Positions 42,959 through 51,949 of a stretch of 62,600 bases of DNA are shown in pieces (position 1 is the stretch's first letter; each line of letters begins with the position of its first letter). The translations under genes were made by a program, and so were the position numbers. Under the pieces are notes generated by a model. It ran no database searches and had not been told where the DNA came from. It was given only the letters and a program-made list of their open reading frames with translations. Source of the DNA: Anaerobaca lacustris. GTDB taxonomy: Bacteria > Planctomycetota > Phycisphaerae > Sedimentisphaerales > Anaerobacaceae. The DNA lies in the NCBI RefSeq assembly GCF_030012215.1, contig NZ_JASCXX010000030.1:1-62600 (forward strand). The letters are read 5' to 3'.

Positions 42959-43730
42959 CGCGATCTACGAGGGGACGGTCCGTCATCGCCGCTTCGCCCC
43001 GGTCCGCCACGAATTTGCCTACCGGCTCTTCATGATGTACCTGGACCTCGCCGAATTGGAGGAGGTATTTCGCGGTCATGTGCTTTGGTCGACGGCGCGT
43101 TTCAACCTGGCCTATCTCCGACGGAAGGACCATCTGGGCGATCCGGCGGTATCGATGGATGAGGCGGTCCGTCTGCTGCTTGCGGAGCGAACAGGAGTGC
43201 GTCCGATGGGTCCGATCCGCCTGCTGACGCATCTGCGCTACTTCGGGCACTGCTTCAATCCGGTGAGCTTCTTCTACTGCTACGAGGCCGATGGTCAGAG
43301 CGTGGAGACAATCGTCGCGGAGATCACCAACACACCCTGGCATGAACGGCACTGCTATGTTCTGCCCGAGACGATGAACGAGCACAGGCGGCCATGGAAA
43401 CGCTATCGCTTCCCGAAGACCTTCCATGTTTCCCCTTTCATCGAGATGGATGTGGACTATGACTGGCGTTTCCTCGAACCGGGTGAGCGTATTCAGATCC
43501 ATATGGAGGACTACGTCGGGGACGGCAAGGTTTTCGATGCGACTCTGAGCCTGCGGCGAAGGCCCATCACCAGTGGAGGTTTGACGCGGCTGTTGGTGCG
43601 GTACCCATTTATGACGGTCCAGGTTGCGGCCAAGATTCACTGGCAGGCCCTGCGATTGTGGCGCAAGGGTGCGCCCTTTTACGTGCATCCAAGGAAACGA
43701 CAGGCCTCAGAGGAGGCAACGCATGACTGA
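42951..43730 (+). CDS. DUF1365 family protein, 259 aa
   Basis: Belongs to DUF1365 (COG3496): it begins IYEGTVRHRRFAPVRHEFAYRLFMMYLDLAELEEV, has the signature LLTHLRYFGHCFNPVSFFYCYE in the middle and NTPWHERHCYVL and FPKTFHVSPFIEMDVDYDWRF after it. Function unknown, but its gene is consistently coupled with a COG2907 flavoprotein and a cyclopropane synthase. GGAGGG precedes the ATG at 42951, which lies inside the end of the flavoprotein gene. The next gene overlaps its stop by 8 bp, so three genes are translationally coupled. Confidence 0.9.
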   Translation: MHSAIYEGTVRHRRFAPVRHEFAYRLFMMYLDLAELEEVFRGHVLWSTARFNLAYLRRKDHLGDPAVSMDEAVRLLLAERTGVRPMGPIRLLTHLRYFGHCFNPVSFFYCYEADGQSVETIVAEITNTPWHERHCYVLPETMNEHRRPWKRYRFPKTFHVSPFIEMDVDYDWRFLEPGERIQIHMEDYVGDGKVFDATLSLRRRPITSGGLTRLLVRYPFMTVQVAAKIHWQALRLWRKGAPFYVHPRKRQASEEATHD

Positions 43731-45036
43731 GAAGATCGCTCCCGTCGCGGAACGTTCCCGATCATCGAACCGGCCCTGCGCGACAGACCGTTGGCTGCGG
43801 GGGATCGTCCTGGGGCGACTGGAAGCGCTCGCTTGGGGCAGGATTACGATTGTCGAAGACACGTGGAGGCATGCCTACGGCGATCGTTCGGATGATGATG
43901 CACCACAGGTCACCGTCACTGTGCGAAGCTCACGCTTCTATAGTACGTTGGCCCTCGGAGGCAGCGTTGGTGCCGCCGAAGCGTACATGATCGGCGACTG
44001 GTCCTGTGACGACCTGCCCGGTCTCGTCCGGATTCTGGTGCGCAATGCCTCGGTGATGTTTGGGGTGGAAGGCGGCATCGCGCGGCTCTCCGAACCATTG
44101 CTGCGTTCCTTTCATTGGCTGCGGCGCAATACCCGCACGGGCAGCCGGGCGAACATCCACGCGCACTACGATCTCGGAAACGATTTCTATTCGCTGTTTC
44201 TCGACGAGACCATGACGTATTCCTGTGGCATCTTCGAGAGCCCTTCCAGCACGCTGGCGGAGGCCTCGATCGAGAAATACGACCGCATCTGTCGTAAGCT
44301 CCATTTGAATCCGGCCGATCACGTGATCGAGATCGGCTGCGGGTGGGGCGGCTTTGCCATCCATGCCGCCGGGCAATATGGCTGCCGGGTCACAGGCACG
44401 ACCATCTCGCAACAGCAGTACGATTGGGCTACCAGACGTGTCGAAGAGCTGGGGCTTGCCGACCGTGTCCAAATCCTCTACCAGGACTACCGTGATCTGG
44501 ATGGCGTCTACGACAAGCTCGTCAGCATCGAAATGATCGAGGCCGTAGGGCATCAGTATCTTGGCCGGTTTCTCCTGTGCTGCAGCAAGCTCCTCAAGCC
44601 GGACGGCCTCATGGGGTTGCAGGCCATCACAATTCTGGACCAGCAGTATGCCCAGCACACTCGTACAGTGGACTTCATCAAGCGGTACATCTTCCCCGGC
44701 AGTTGCCTCGTCTCCGTAACGGCCCTTTGTCAGGCGGCTACCCGCGACACCGATCTGCGGGCGGTCCACCTGGAAGACATCACCTGCCAGTACGCCGAGA
44801 CGCTGCGGCGGTGGCGCAAGGCGTTCTTCGAGCGGCTCGACAAGGTGAAATCGCTCGGCTTCGACGATGCCTTCGTCCGCATGTGGGAGTTCTACCTCGC
44901 CTATTGCGAGGGAGCATTCGAGGAACGCTACATCGGCGACGTGCAGATGGTCTTCGCCAAGCCGCTCTACCGCCGGCCGGGACCCTGCATCGCCCCGCGA
45001 ATAGAATCGCAAGGCGAGGGGGTGCGGGCATCGTGA
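43723..45036 (+). CDS. Cyclopropane-fatty-acyl-phospholipid synthase-like methyltransferase, 437 aa
   Basis: Transfers a methyl(ene) group from S-adenosylmethionine to an unsaturated acyl chain in the membrane. An N-terminal lipid-binding part (about 1-130) is followed by HYDLGNDFYSLFLDETMTYSCGIFE, the family's acyl-binding region, and the SAM-binding loop VIEIGCGWGGFAIHAA (about 200-215). The later SIEMIEAVG and FIKRYIFPG motifs match as well. AGAGGAGG lies upstream of the ATG at 43723; it overlaps DUF1365 by 8 bp. A second, divergent methyltransferase of this family is encoded on the other strand at 45595. Confidence 0.93.
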   Translation: MTEKIAPVAERSRSSNRPCATDRWLRGIVLGRLEALAWGRITIVEDTWRHAYGDRSDDDAPQVTVTVRSSRFYSTLALGGSVGAAEAYMIGDWSCDDLPGLVRILVRNASVMFGVEGGIARLSEPLLRSFHWLRRNTRTGSRANIHAHYDLGNDFYSLFLDETMTYSCGIFESPSSTLAEASIEKYDRICRKLHLNPADHVIEIGCGWGGFAIHAAGQYGCRVTGTTISQQQYDWATRRVEELGLADRVQILYQDYRDLDGVYDKLVSIEMIEAVGHQYLGRFLLCCSKLLKPDGLMGLQAITILDQQYAQHTRTVDFIKRYIFPGSCLVSVTALCQAATRDTDLRAVHLEDITCQYAETLRRWRKAFFERLDKVKSLGFDDAFVRMWEFYLAYCEGAFEERYIGDVQMVFAKPLYRRPGPCIAPRIESQGEGVRAS

Positions 45037-45578
45037 AGACGCTCGTTTACGTTCTGGGTGAGACGTTGGGATGGTTCGCCTGCGTTCTCGGCGCCGCCGG
45101 CAATCGGCACTGGCTGGGTGTGGTGGTGGTAGGGGGGTTGCTGACGCTGCATCTGGGCACGCACGGCGAGCGGGCTGTACGCCGCATCGTTGCTTTGTCG
45201 CTGATCGCGATCCTTCTCGGTTTCTGCCTCGATTCGCTTCTGATCCTTGGCGGTGTATACGAACCGGTTCGGTGGATCGTCCCGCCGCCGTTCACAACCG
45301 TCTGGCTTCTGGCCTTGTGGGTCAATTTCTCACTGATCGTGGATGTGCCGTTACGCCGACTTCAGAGCCATCTGGCGGTTGCTGCGGCGCTGGGCGGGCT
45401 CTTCGGTCCGATTGCCTACCTGGCCGGCCAGCGATTGGGAGCGCTCCGGCTTGCCGAACCGGCTGTGTACTCGCTCGCCGCCCTGGCTGTCGCTTGGGCT
45501 GTCGGCATGGCGGTTTTGATGCTTGCCGCCCGGCATCTGCCCTCGTTCGGTTCCTCCAGAACGGTGCCGGGCCGGTAA
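45033..45578 (+). CDS. DUF2878 membrane protein, 181 aa
   Basis: A small integral membrane protein with about five helices (LGETLGWFACVLGAAG, WLGVVVVGGLLTLHL, ALSLIAILLGFCLDSLLIL, TTVWLLALWVNFSLI, AALAVAWAVGMAVLML). The patterns LGFCLDSLLILGGVY and WLLALWVNFSLIVD match DUF2878, a family that occurs next to cyclopropane-synthase genes. The GTG start overlaps the methyltransferase stop by 4 bp (GTGA), with GAGGGGG upstream. It is the last gene of the rightward lipid operon. Confidence 0.85.
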   Translation: MKTLVYVLGETLGWFACVLGAAGNRHWLGVVVVGGLLTLHLGTHGERAVRRIVALSLIAILLGFCLDSLLILGGVYEPVRWIVPPPFTTVWLLALWVNFSLIVDVPLRRLQSHLAVAAALGGLFGPIAYLAGQRLGALRLAEPAVYSLAALAVAWAVGMAVLMLAARHLPSFGSSRTVPGR

Positions 45579-45594
45579 CTCCTGGGACCGGGCA

Positions 45595-46632
45595 TCACCC
45601 CGGGCGTTTGGCAAACAGGTAGTGACTGACGTACCATTCGTTGCCGTCTCGGAAGCCCCACAGCTCTGCGCAGGCCATGAAGAAGATCCGCCACCGCTGG
45701 AACCATCTTGTCGCCTCTGCCGGTCCGTAGACACCGGCGAGCAGGCCCAGGATGTTCTCGCGTCGCGCGTCCATGTTCCTTAGCCAGGCTTCGGCGGTGT
45801 TGCGGTAGTGCGTCCCTCCGAGGCGCCAGTGGTCTGTCAGGGCCAGGTCATCCTGAAAGTAGAGCAGCAGATCGTCGGAGGGCATGATCCCGCCCGTGAA
45901 GAAGTACCTGCCCATCCAATCGTCCTCGCCCTTCGTTTCGAAGAAGTAGGCATACTCCCTGTGAGTGAAGATGTGGACGAAAAGCCTGCCGTCGCTTTTG
46001 AGCCATCGGGCGATGCGGCCGAGCAGCGTCTTGTAGTTGCGCATGTGCTCGAACATCTCGATGGACACCACCCGGTCGAAACGGCGGTCCGTGTCGAATG
46101 TATTGGCGTCGGCCGTGATCACCTCGACATTGGCCAGACCTCTGGCTTTGGCCCTGTCCAGAATGAACTGACGCTGTGGTGCGGAGTTCGACACGCCCAG
46201 GATGCGGCACTTGGGGTAGTGCTCGGCCGTCCAGAGACTGAAGGACCCCCAGCCGCAGCCCAGATCGAGAACCGTCATACCGTCGGCGATTCCCGCACGC
46301 CGGCAGATCTGCTCCAGCGACGCCTCTTCCGCCTGCGCCAGAGAAGCCACACCATCGGGCCAGTAGCAGCAACTGTATTTCAGGCGGGGCCCCAGAACCT
46401 GCTCCATAAACTCCGGCGGCATTTCATAGTGCTGTTCGTTCGCCTTGTCGGTGGCCACGGCAACCGGACTATCCCGCAGTTGGCGGACGAGATCCATCTT
46501 GGCCTGCAACTGCTCGGCGGGGTTGGGCCTGCTTTCCATGCGCAAACGCCGCCGGTCGAGCGCACGGATACCCGCGCGGATCAGTACGTCCGGTATCCGT
46601 CCGCGCTCCATCAGGTCGATCAGCCGTTTCAT
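45595..46632 (-). CDS. Second cyclopropane-synthase-like SAM methyltransferase, 345 aa
   Basis: A divergent member of the same family. It has the acyl-binding region [23 protein letters not shown], the SAM loop [16 protein letters not shown] and the later [12 protein letters not shown] and [10 protein letters not shown] motifs. It lacks much of the N-terminal part of the classic enzyme and is about 90 aa shorter than the one at 43723. Similar short forms sit beside DUF1295 genes in other clusters. The ATG at 46632 overlaps the stop of the DUF1295 gene by 4 bp, so the two are coupled; it converges on the DUF2878 gene with 16 nt between. Confidence 0.9.
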   Translation of the reverse strand: MKRLIDLMERGRIPDVLIRAGIRALDRRRLRMESRPNPAEQLQAKMDLVRQLRDSPVAVATDKANEQHYEMPPEFMEQVLGPRLKYSCCYWPDGVASLAQAEEASLEQICRRAGIADGMTVLDLGCGWGSFSLWTAEHYPKCRILGVSNSAPQRQFILDRAKARGLANVEVITADANTFDTDRRFDRVVSIEMFEHMRNYKTLLGRIARWLKSDGRLFVHIFTHREYAYFFETKGEDDWMGRYFFTGGIMPSDDLLLYFQDDLALTDHWRLGGTHYRNTAEAWLRNMDARRENILGLLAGVYGPAEATRWFQRWRIFFMACAELWGFRDGNEWYVSHYLFAKRPG

Positions 46633-47417
46633 GGAGCCTCCCGTTTCGGAAACCAAGGAATGAAGGGACTGGTCGCCTGCTGGTATCGACGGTAGTCCTC
46701 GCCGCGGCTCTCCAAGGCGCGCTTCTCCGTGTACGGAATGCCGGTCACCTTGTACAGGAACAGCAGCATGACAACCGGTCCGGCGAGGGTGACCCACCAG
46801 AAAGGCGATTCGAGCCCCAGGAAGACGTATGTGAACCAGTGAATCCATTCAAAGAAGTAGTTTGGGTGTCTGCTGTATCGCCAGAGCCCGACCCGGCAGG
46901 TCCTGCCCCGGCTGGCGGGATCGGCGCGAAAACGGGCCAACTGCCAGTCTGCGAGTGTTTCGCCTGCGACGGCGGCGAGCCAGACCAAGATGGCCAAATA
47001 GTCGAGCGGGCCCAACGGGGTCTTGCCATAGGCCACCGGCAAGAAGGGAATGGAGAACAGAACCGCCCACAGCGCCTGGATTTGGAAGAAGGCAAAAAAG
47101 AAAGTCTGGGCCTTGTCGCCCCAGTTGCGTCGCAGCATCTGATAGCGTCCGTCCTCCGACTTGCCCCAGACCCGATTGACGAGCAGATACACCGCCAACC
47201 GCAGGCTCCAGATGCCGGCCAGCACGGCCAGGAGGATACGGCGTTCGGGTGAGCCCGACGCGACAGCGGCATAGAATACCGCCAGGATACCGACGCCGGC
47301 TGCCCAGACGAAGTCCACAATGCCGGCGTTCTTCGTGCGCCGCTGCACAAAGTAAAACAGGAGCATCGCCAGGGCCATGCCCGCCCACGCGACCAGAATG
47401 ACTTGCCAAAGGATCAT
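46629..47417 (-). CDS. DUF1295 (steroid 5-alpha-reductase-like) membrane protein, 262 aa
   Basis: A multi-helix membrane protein (about 6-7 helices) with the DUF1295 signature near the C-terminus: [23 protein letters not shown], then [21 protein letters not shown]. Family members resemble 3-oxo-5-alpha-steroid 4-dehydrogenases and isoprenylcysteine methyltransferases; in lipid clusters they may reduce or alkylate acyl intermediates. ATG at 47417 chosen; a TTG seven codons upstream (47438) is equally possible, and neither has a clear ribosome-binding site. It begins the leftward pair with the short methyltransferase. Confidence 0.88.
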   Translation of the reverse strand: MILWQVILVAWAGMALAMLLFYFVQRRTKNAGIVDFVWAAGVGILAVFYAAVASGSPERRILLAVLAGIWSLRLAVYLLVNRVWGKSEDGRYQMLRRNWGDKAQTFFFAFFQIQALWAVLFSIPFLPVAYGKTPLGPLDYLAILVWLAAVAGETLADWQLARFRADPASRGRTCRVGLWRYSRHPNYFFEWIHWFTYVFLGLESPFWWVTLAGPVVMLLFLYKVTGIPYTEKRALESRGEDYRRYQQATSPFIPWFPKREAP

Positions 47418-47816
47418 CGACCAGACGGTATCCGGCAATTCACGTCATTTGTACGCCAACACCAGCGTGCTACACCCAGATTGTAGCGGGATATTGGGGT
47501 CGATGTTCAGGTTGGTGCCGGAGAAGGCCACACATTTGTGCAAAAAGAAGGTAGTCCCGCCAGCGGGGCTATGGCCAGCGGCCGGACCCAGTCGAAGGGG
47601 CATCCACATAGCGTCGCTGACAGGTTGGACAGAAGTAGGTGGATCGGCCCTGTTTGCCCTGCCGAATCATGAGAATCGGCAAACCCTGGACCCCTGCGAC
47701 CGTATTCACGGCAAAGGGTTTCGTCCTCCGAAATCGTTGTGCTTGGGCGGGTGTGGTACTGTGGGGACGATGAACCTCACGAACCCATCCGACAGGACAC
47801 AGACCAGGTGAAACCG
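47418..47816. other. Intergenic region between DUF1295 and DUF2177 genes
   Basis: About 400 nt between divergent genes. It holds a decayed gene fragment on the minus strand (47569-47712) and the promoters of both genes, which I cannot place with confidence. Confidence 0.5.
47569..47712 (-). pseudogene. C-terminal fragment of a Fpg/Nei-type DNA glycosylase
   Basis: The translated stretch includes VQGLPILMIRQGKQGRSTYF followed by CPTCQR. It matches the C-terminal zinc finger of formamidopyrimidine-DNA glycosylases (G-R-S-T-Y-F-C-P-x-C-Q). The first half of the finger, with its first two cysteines (PCxxCG), is missing, and the catalytic N-terminal domain is absent upstream. No start codon with a ribosome-binding site fits. 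A remnant of a DNA-repair gene. Confidence 0.6.
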
Positions 47817-48221
47817 ATGGTTGTCTACTACGCAAAGCTGTATTTCGCGACGTTCTTTGCCTTTCTCCTGATCGACGGCATCTGGCTTGGTCTGGTCGCG
47901 CGGGGATTCTATGGCCGACATCTTGGGTACTTGCTCAGGCCGGATCCCAACTGGTTCGCAGCGATCTTGTTCTATCTGCTGTTCATTGCGGGCATACTTC
48001 TCTTTGTGGTCGTCCCCGCTTCGCATCATGACTCGTGGAGGAGGGCACTGGTCCACGGCGCCATATTTGGCCTGGTGACTTACGCCACGTATGATCTGAC
48101 CAACCTGGCGACGATCAAGGATTGGCCTCTGATCGTTACCATCGTGGACCTGGCGTGGGGTACGACGATTGGCGCGGCAGTCAGCTCCCTTGGTTTTCTT
48201 GCCGGCCGCCTTCTCTCGTGA
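47817..48221 (+). CDS. DUF2177 membrane protein, 134 aa
   Basis: Four helices (YFATFFAFLLIDGIWLGLVA, ILFYLLFIAGILLFVVV, LVHGAIFGLVTYATYDLTNL, IVDLAWGTTIGAAVSSLGFL). The FAFLLIDGIWLGLVARGFY start and GLVTYATYDLTNLATIKDWP loop are the DUF2177 signatures. Function unknown; the gene is frequent in photolyase/cyclopropane-synthase neighbourhoods. AGGTG lies 7 nt before the ATG at 47817. Last gene of the light/lipid cluster. Confidence 0.9.
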   Translation: MVVYYAKLYFATFFAFLLIDGIWLGLVARGFYGRHLGYLLRPDPNWFAAILFYLLFIAGILLFVVVPASHHDSWRRALVHGAIFGLVTYATYDLTNLATIKDWPLIVTIVDLAWGTTIGAAVSSLGFLAGRLLS

Positions 48222-48328
48222 GAATCCTCCCAGTGTGTCCATTCGTTGCACGCGCGAGATTATCCAGTATCATGAGCTGTGATGTGACCCGCTATGGCTA
48301 TCGCCCTCCAGCGGTCACCTGCCGCGCT

Positions 48329-49144
48329 CTACCGGAGCTGTGATTCGATCTGCTCAACGACTGCGGGCATGCCGGCAAACGATTCGATCACATAGTGCGC
48401 CCCGGCTTCCATGAATGTCCGTTCAGCGGCGTGGGTTCTCTGCTCCAGTTCGTTTCGATCCAAAGCCTTCAGCTCCGCCTGTGTCAATCCGATCAGATTG
48501 CCGGTCTGTGTAACGCCAACCGTCCAGACCCCCGCGTTGAGGCCCTCTTCGATGTCGGCGATCGTATCGCCAACCTTGACGACGGCCGCCGGAGGATAAA
48601 CGTCGAGCGTCTCCATGAGTCGAAAGACCATCCACGGCGCCGGGCGGCCTTTCGGCACATCGAACGCGCACAATGCCGCATCCGGCACGAAACCTCCCTC
48701 GGCCGCCTTGCGAAGCACGATGTCCAACATCTCTCGGTTGTAGCCGGTGTTGACCGCGACAGGGATGTCTCGACGTCGCAACTGCTCCACGGCTTCTACC
48801 ACGCCGCCGATGACGTCCCCGTACTTGGGCAGCGCCTCCAGTTGCATGGGGATGAATTTCTGATACAGCGCCTCCAGATCGTCGCCGGTCCAGTCATGGC
48901 CGTGTGTGCGGCGCCACTGCTCGGCGATGTGAGGCATTTGCAGCATGGCCTGGATGTGGTCCTTCTTGTGGATGCCCATCGGGCTGCGGGCATCGGCGGT
49001 GGTGGCTTCGATTCCGTGGCGCCCGAACAGCTCCACGAAGGCGCCGGCCGGGGCGCAACTGCCGAAATCCACTGTCGTCCCCGCCAGGTCGCTGATGACC
49101 GCCTTCACGGGCCCGCTGTATCCGCTGCAATTCAGATCTATCAC
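48329..49144 (-). CDS. phnX: Phosphonoacetaldehyde hydrolase, 271 aa
   Basis: Splits phosphonoacetaldehyde into acetaldehyde and phosphate, the second step of 2-aminoethylphosphonate use. It is a HAD-fold enzyme: nucleophile Asp19 in [10 protein letters not shown], cap-domain Schiff-base Lys60 in PMGIHKKDH, the NTGYNREML motif, and the metal-binding [18 protein letters not shown]. Length (271) matches known PhnX. The GTG at 49144 is chosen: it overlaps the phnW stop by 4 bp (GTGA) and has AGGAG about 9 nt upstream; longer frames add unrelated residues. Confidence 0.95.
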   Translation of the reverse strand: MIDLNCSGYSGPVKAVISDLAGTTVDFGSCAPAGAFVELFGRHGIEATTADARSPMGIHKKDHIQAMLQMPHIAEQWRRTHGHDWTGDDLEALYQKFIPMQLEALPKYGDVIGGVVEAVEQLRRRDIPVAVNTGYNREMLDIVLRKAAEGGFVPDAALCAFDVPKGRPAPWMVFRLMETLDVYPPAAVVKVGDTIADIEEGLNAGVWTVGVTQTGNLIGLTQAELKALDRNELEQRTHAAERTFMEAGAHYVIESFAGMPAVVEQIESQLR

Positions 49145-50298
49145 TGGCGTGCTCCTGCTTCCTGGGGTTTCAGTTTGATGCCGCATTCCTGAACGACGTC
49201 TTTGACGGCGCCCAACAGGTCCTGCACGTCCGATTCGAAGATCCGACCGATGTTCCCAATGCGGAAGCAATCGGCATCGGTGACTTTGCCTGGGTAGATC
49301 ACATAGCCTCGCGCATTCAGTGCGTCGTAGAACCGCTCGAAATCGAATGCCGGATCGTCGGGATAGCGGAACGACGTGATGATGTAACCCTGGTCCTGAG
49401 GCGCCAGATACTCTGTGAAGCCCATGTGGCGCATGCCGGCAACGAGGGTTTCGTAGTTGGCCTGATAGCGTGCGGCCCGGCCGGCCACTCCGCCCTCGGT
49501 CTCCAGTTCCAGCAAGGCCTGGTGAAAGGCGAGGATCGCGTGGGTCGGCGGCGTGAATCGGAACTGGCCGTTTCTCTCAAGACCCGCCCATTGATCGTAC
49601 AGGTCCAGGCTGAGGCTGCAGGCATAGCCGTTCGTATCCTTCAGCGAGGCGAGCCTCGCCAGGACGAAGGCGAAGCCGGGTACCCCCTCGATGCATTTGT
49701 TCGCGGAGGAGACGAGATAGTCGATGTGGCAGCCGGGCAGTGAGATCGGAATGGCGCCGAAGCTGCTCATTGCGTCGACGAAGTACTTCGCGCCGGCGGC
49801 GTTTGCCGCCGCCCCGATCGGTTCGATGGGGTTGATGATGCCTGTGGTGGTCTCGCAATGTACGACGGCCAGCAGCGCGACATTGCCATGGGCGTCCAAC
49901 TGTCGCTGGACCTCTTCGACGTCCACACAGCAGTTTTCCGGAAACTCGACGGCAATCGTCTCGATGCCGAGAACGGAAGCGATTCGAGCGATGCGCCGTC
50001 CATACGCGCCGTTGATGACGACCATCAACTTTCCATCGGGCGGGACGACGGAAGAAACGACTGCCTCCAGCGCGAAGGTCCCGCTGCCCTGCATCGGGAT
50101 GGCGGTGTACTGCTTCTGGGTCGTCTGGCCGAGCGCGACCAGCCGTCGGCGAACGTCATGCACGACCGCGATGAACTCATGATCGCGCGAGCCCAGATCG
50201 CGCAGCATGGCCTGTTTGACCGGACGGCTGGTCGTCAGCGGTCCCGGTGTAAAGAGTACGCGATCTTTCCAGCCGGACAGTGGTGTTCCTGATTTCAT
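49141..50298 (-). CDS. phnW: 2-aminoethylphosphonate-pyruvate transaminase, 385 aa
   Basis: Converts 2-aminoethylphosphonate and pyruvate to phosphonoacetaldehyde and alanine. It is a class V PLP aminotransferase: the start [18 protein letters not shown], the [11 protein letters not shown] loop, [31 protein letters not shown] with the PLP-contacting Asp, and the PLP-lysine in [19 protein letters not shown] lies 11 nt before the ATG at 50298. Translationally coupled to phnX. Together with the MFS gene 88 nt upstream it forms a phosphonate operon preceded by Pho-box-like repeats. Confidence 0.95.
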   Translation of the reverse strand: MKSGTPLSGWKDRVLFTPGPLTTSRPVKQAMLRDLGSRDHEFIAVVHDVRRRLVALGQTTQKQYTAIPMQGSGTFALEAVVSSVVPPDGKLMVVINGAYGRRIARIASVLGIETIAVEFPENCCVDVEEVQRQLDAHGNVALLAVVHCETTTGIINPIEPIGAAANAAGAKYFVDAMSSFGAIPISLPGCHIDYLVSSANKCIEGVPGFAFVLARLASLKDTNGYACSLSLDLYDQWAGLERNGQFRFTPPTHAILAFHQALLELETEGGVAGRAARYQANYETLVAGMRHMGFTEYLAPQDQGYIITSFRYPDDPAFDFERFYDALNARGYVIYPGKVTDADCFRIGNIGRIFESDVQDLLGAVKDVVQECGIKLKPQEAGARQ

Positions 50299-50386
50299 AT
50301 GGTTGCTTTCTCCTTGCGAAATCTGGCATTCGTTGCAGAACGCGTGTCTGATCACAATTGCGACACATACCGGGACAGACGAGAGT

Positions 50387-51709
50387 CTATCGTCGGATGG
50401 CGATGGCGATAAGTCCAAAGACGATGCTCACGGTCCCGAGCAATGCGATGCCGGATGTCAGGCCGTGCGTGTCCAGCCACCAACCCAGCGGGTAACCGGC
50501 CAGAGCGGCCCCGACGTACATCCACCCGTCCATGATCCCGGCGCCGGTGCCCGACAGACGCTGGCCCAGAATGTCGCCCGGCAGACAGAACAGGGGTGTG
50601 TGGATCCCCTGAATCAGTCCGCCGGACGCGAAGACAGAGGCGCAGAGCACCAACAGTCCGATGGGGGAATCCAACAAAGCCGCGCTTCGGGATAGAACAA
50701 ACAGCGCCCCGCCGGCGGCGACCATGCTCAGGGCGATCGTCTGCCAGCGGCGGGCCCTGAAGAGGCGATCGGACAGCACGCCGAGGCTTACCGCGAAGAA
50801 CATCCCGCCCCAGTCGACCAATGAACCGATCCAGCCGGCCCTGGTCAGCGCCAGGCCGAAGCCGCCCTCGACGGCAGGTGTTTGCAGGATCAGGATGATC
50901 CAGTGCAGCAGTCCCCAGCGGATGGCGTTGGCCCCGAAAGCGACGATGTACGGCACCATCATTCGCCGGTGGCTGAATGCGTGCCAGTACGCCTGGGCGT
51001 CGGCGGGCGTGTGCGTTTGGTCGCCACAGGAGTCCCACGGAACAGTGATTCCGGCCTGTTGCGGCGAGTCCTTGCACAGAACGGCGAACAGGGCCGCCAT
51101 GCCGGCCAGAAACAGCGGGGGGAGGAAGAAGGCCCCTTGCCAGCCGCCCCAGCGTTCGATGGAGTATGCCGCGATCGGCGCCACGAGCGCGCCGCCGAAG
51201 TAGGGGAAGAAGTTGTACAGGCCCATCCACCAGCCCCAGCGTTGCTCGGGGAACCAGTTGCACAGGATTCGACAGCCGGGCGCCCAGCCCATAGAGGAGA
51301 AGTACCCGTTGATGGCCCAGAACACGACGAAGAGAACCAGTGTATGACTTAAGCCGAAGAGAACGTTGGCTGCGACGCCTCCGAGAGCGCCGATAAGCAT
51401 GATGCGTTTGGGACTGTAGCGATCGCCAAGAAAGCCGTTGAGGAACTGGCCCAGCGCATAGGTCAGGGTGAACGCCGTCAGGACCCAGCCGAACTGGCGG
51501 TGGGACAGGCCGAGGCTCTGCTCGATCGCTCCGGCGGCGACGCCGATGTTCTTCTTGCCGAAGTAATAGAACAGATACAGTACGGCCATGCTGAAGAAGG
51601 CCCGCATCTGCCAGAGCCTCATCGCAGCCGAAGGGGGCGTCGCTGCTTTGCGGCGGACCTGCGGTGGTTCGAAACCCACACGGCGGATTGGCAGTGCTTC
51701 CACGGTCAT
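50387..51709 (-). CDS. MFS transporter, organophosphate/phosphonate-type (GlpT/UhpC-like), 440 aa
   Basis: A 12-helix major facilitator of the OPA-like type; helices run from about residue 35 to 437, with [20 protein letters not shown] resembling the GlpT-family motif in helix 4-5 and [12 protein letters not shown] the loop 2-3 motif. Being first in an operon with phnW and phnX, it most likely imports 2-aminoethylphosphonate. The first 30 residues are hydrophilic, and a later ATG at 51622 is possible. The predicted -10 box ends only 10 nt upstream of the 51709 ATG, so the message may be nearly leaderless. Confidence 0.85.
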   Translation of the reverse strand: MTVEALPIRRVGFEPPQVRRKAATPPSAAMRLWQMRAFFSMAVLYLFYYFGKKNIGVAAGAIEQSLGLSHRQFGWVLTAFTLTYALGQFLNGFLGDRYSPKRIMLIGALGGVAANVLFGLSHTLVLFVVFWAINGYFSSMGWAPGCRILCNWFPEQRWGWWMGLYNFFPYFGGALVAPIAAYSIERWGGWQGAFFLPPLFLAGMAALFAVLCKDSPQQAGITVPWDSCGDQTHTPADAQAYWHAFSHRRMMVPYIVAFGANAIRWGLLHWIILILQTPAVEGGFGLALTRAGWIGSLVDWGGMFFAVSLGVLSDRLFRARRWQTIALSMVAAGGALFVLSRSAALLDSPIGLLVLCASVFASGGLIQGIHTPLFCLPGDILGQRLSGTGAGIMDGWMYVGAALAGYPLGWWLDTHGLTSGIALLGTVSIVFGLIAIAIRR

Positions 51710-51718
51710 AGACCGGTG

Positions 51719-51761
51719 ACATTAGCCGCCAGTTGTTAGCCCTGAATTGGAGAACGGTTAG
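51719..51761 (-). promoter_or_regulatory. Pho-box-like array and -10 box of the phosphonate operon
   Basis: On the minus strand CTAAC (51761-51757), CCAAT (51750-51746) and CTAAC (51739-51735) recur every 11 bp. A -10-like TAATGT (51724-51719) begins 15 bp after the start of the last unit. This is the geometry of Pho-box promoters, where the repeats replace the -35 box. Confidence 0.6.
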
Positions 51762-51829
51762 ATTTGCATTTTCCGGAGACCGCCTCGGTGGCGCCGCGCC
51801 GTCGCAAGCGGGCCGACAAGAATCTGCCG

Positions 51830-51867
51830 CTAACGAAAAACTAAAGAGATCCAAGCGCCGCTCTAAC
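51830..51867 (+). promoter_or_regulatory. Pho-box-like four-unit array upstream of the response regulator
   Basis: CTAAC (51830), CTAAA (51841), CAAGC (51852) and CTAAC (51863) are in an exact 11-bp register, with the third unit degenerate. It ends 82 bp before the regulator's start codon and is divergent from the phosphonate array, suggesting autoregulation and joint control. Confidence 0.6.
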
Positions 51868-51949
51868 GGAAACCGTGTCTTCTGATGGTGGGAAGGTGTC
51901 TGTACAGCGCCAGGGTAATGGCCATGATGACTTGTTTGTGGGGCACGCC

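Noticed and set aside
49145-49270. A longer phnX start extending into phnW
   Set aside because: The added residues are the antisense-like frame of phnW, and the GTG at 49144 has a good ribosome-binding site and gives the standard length.
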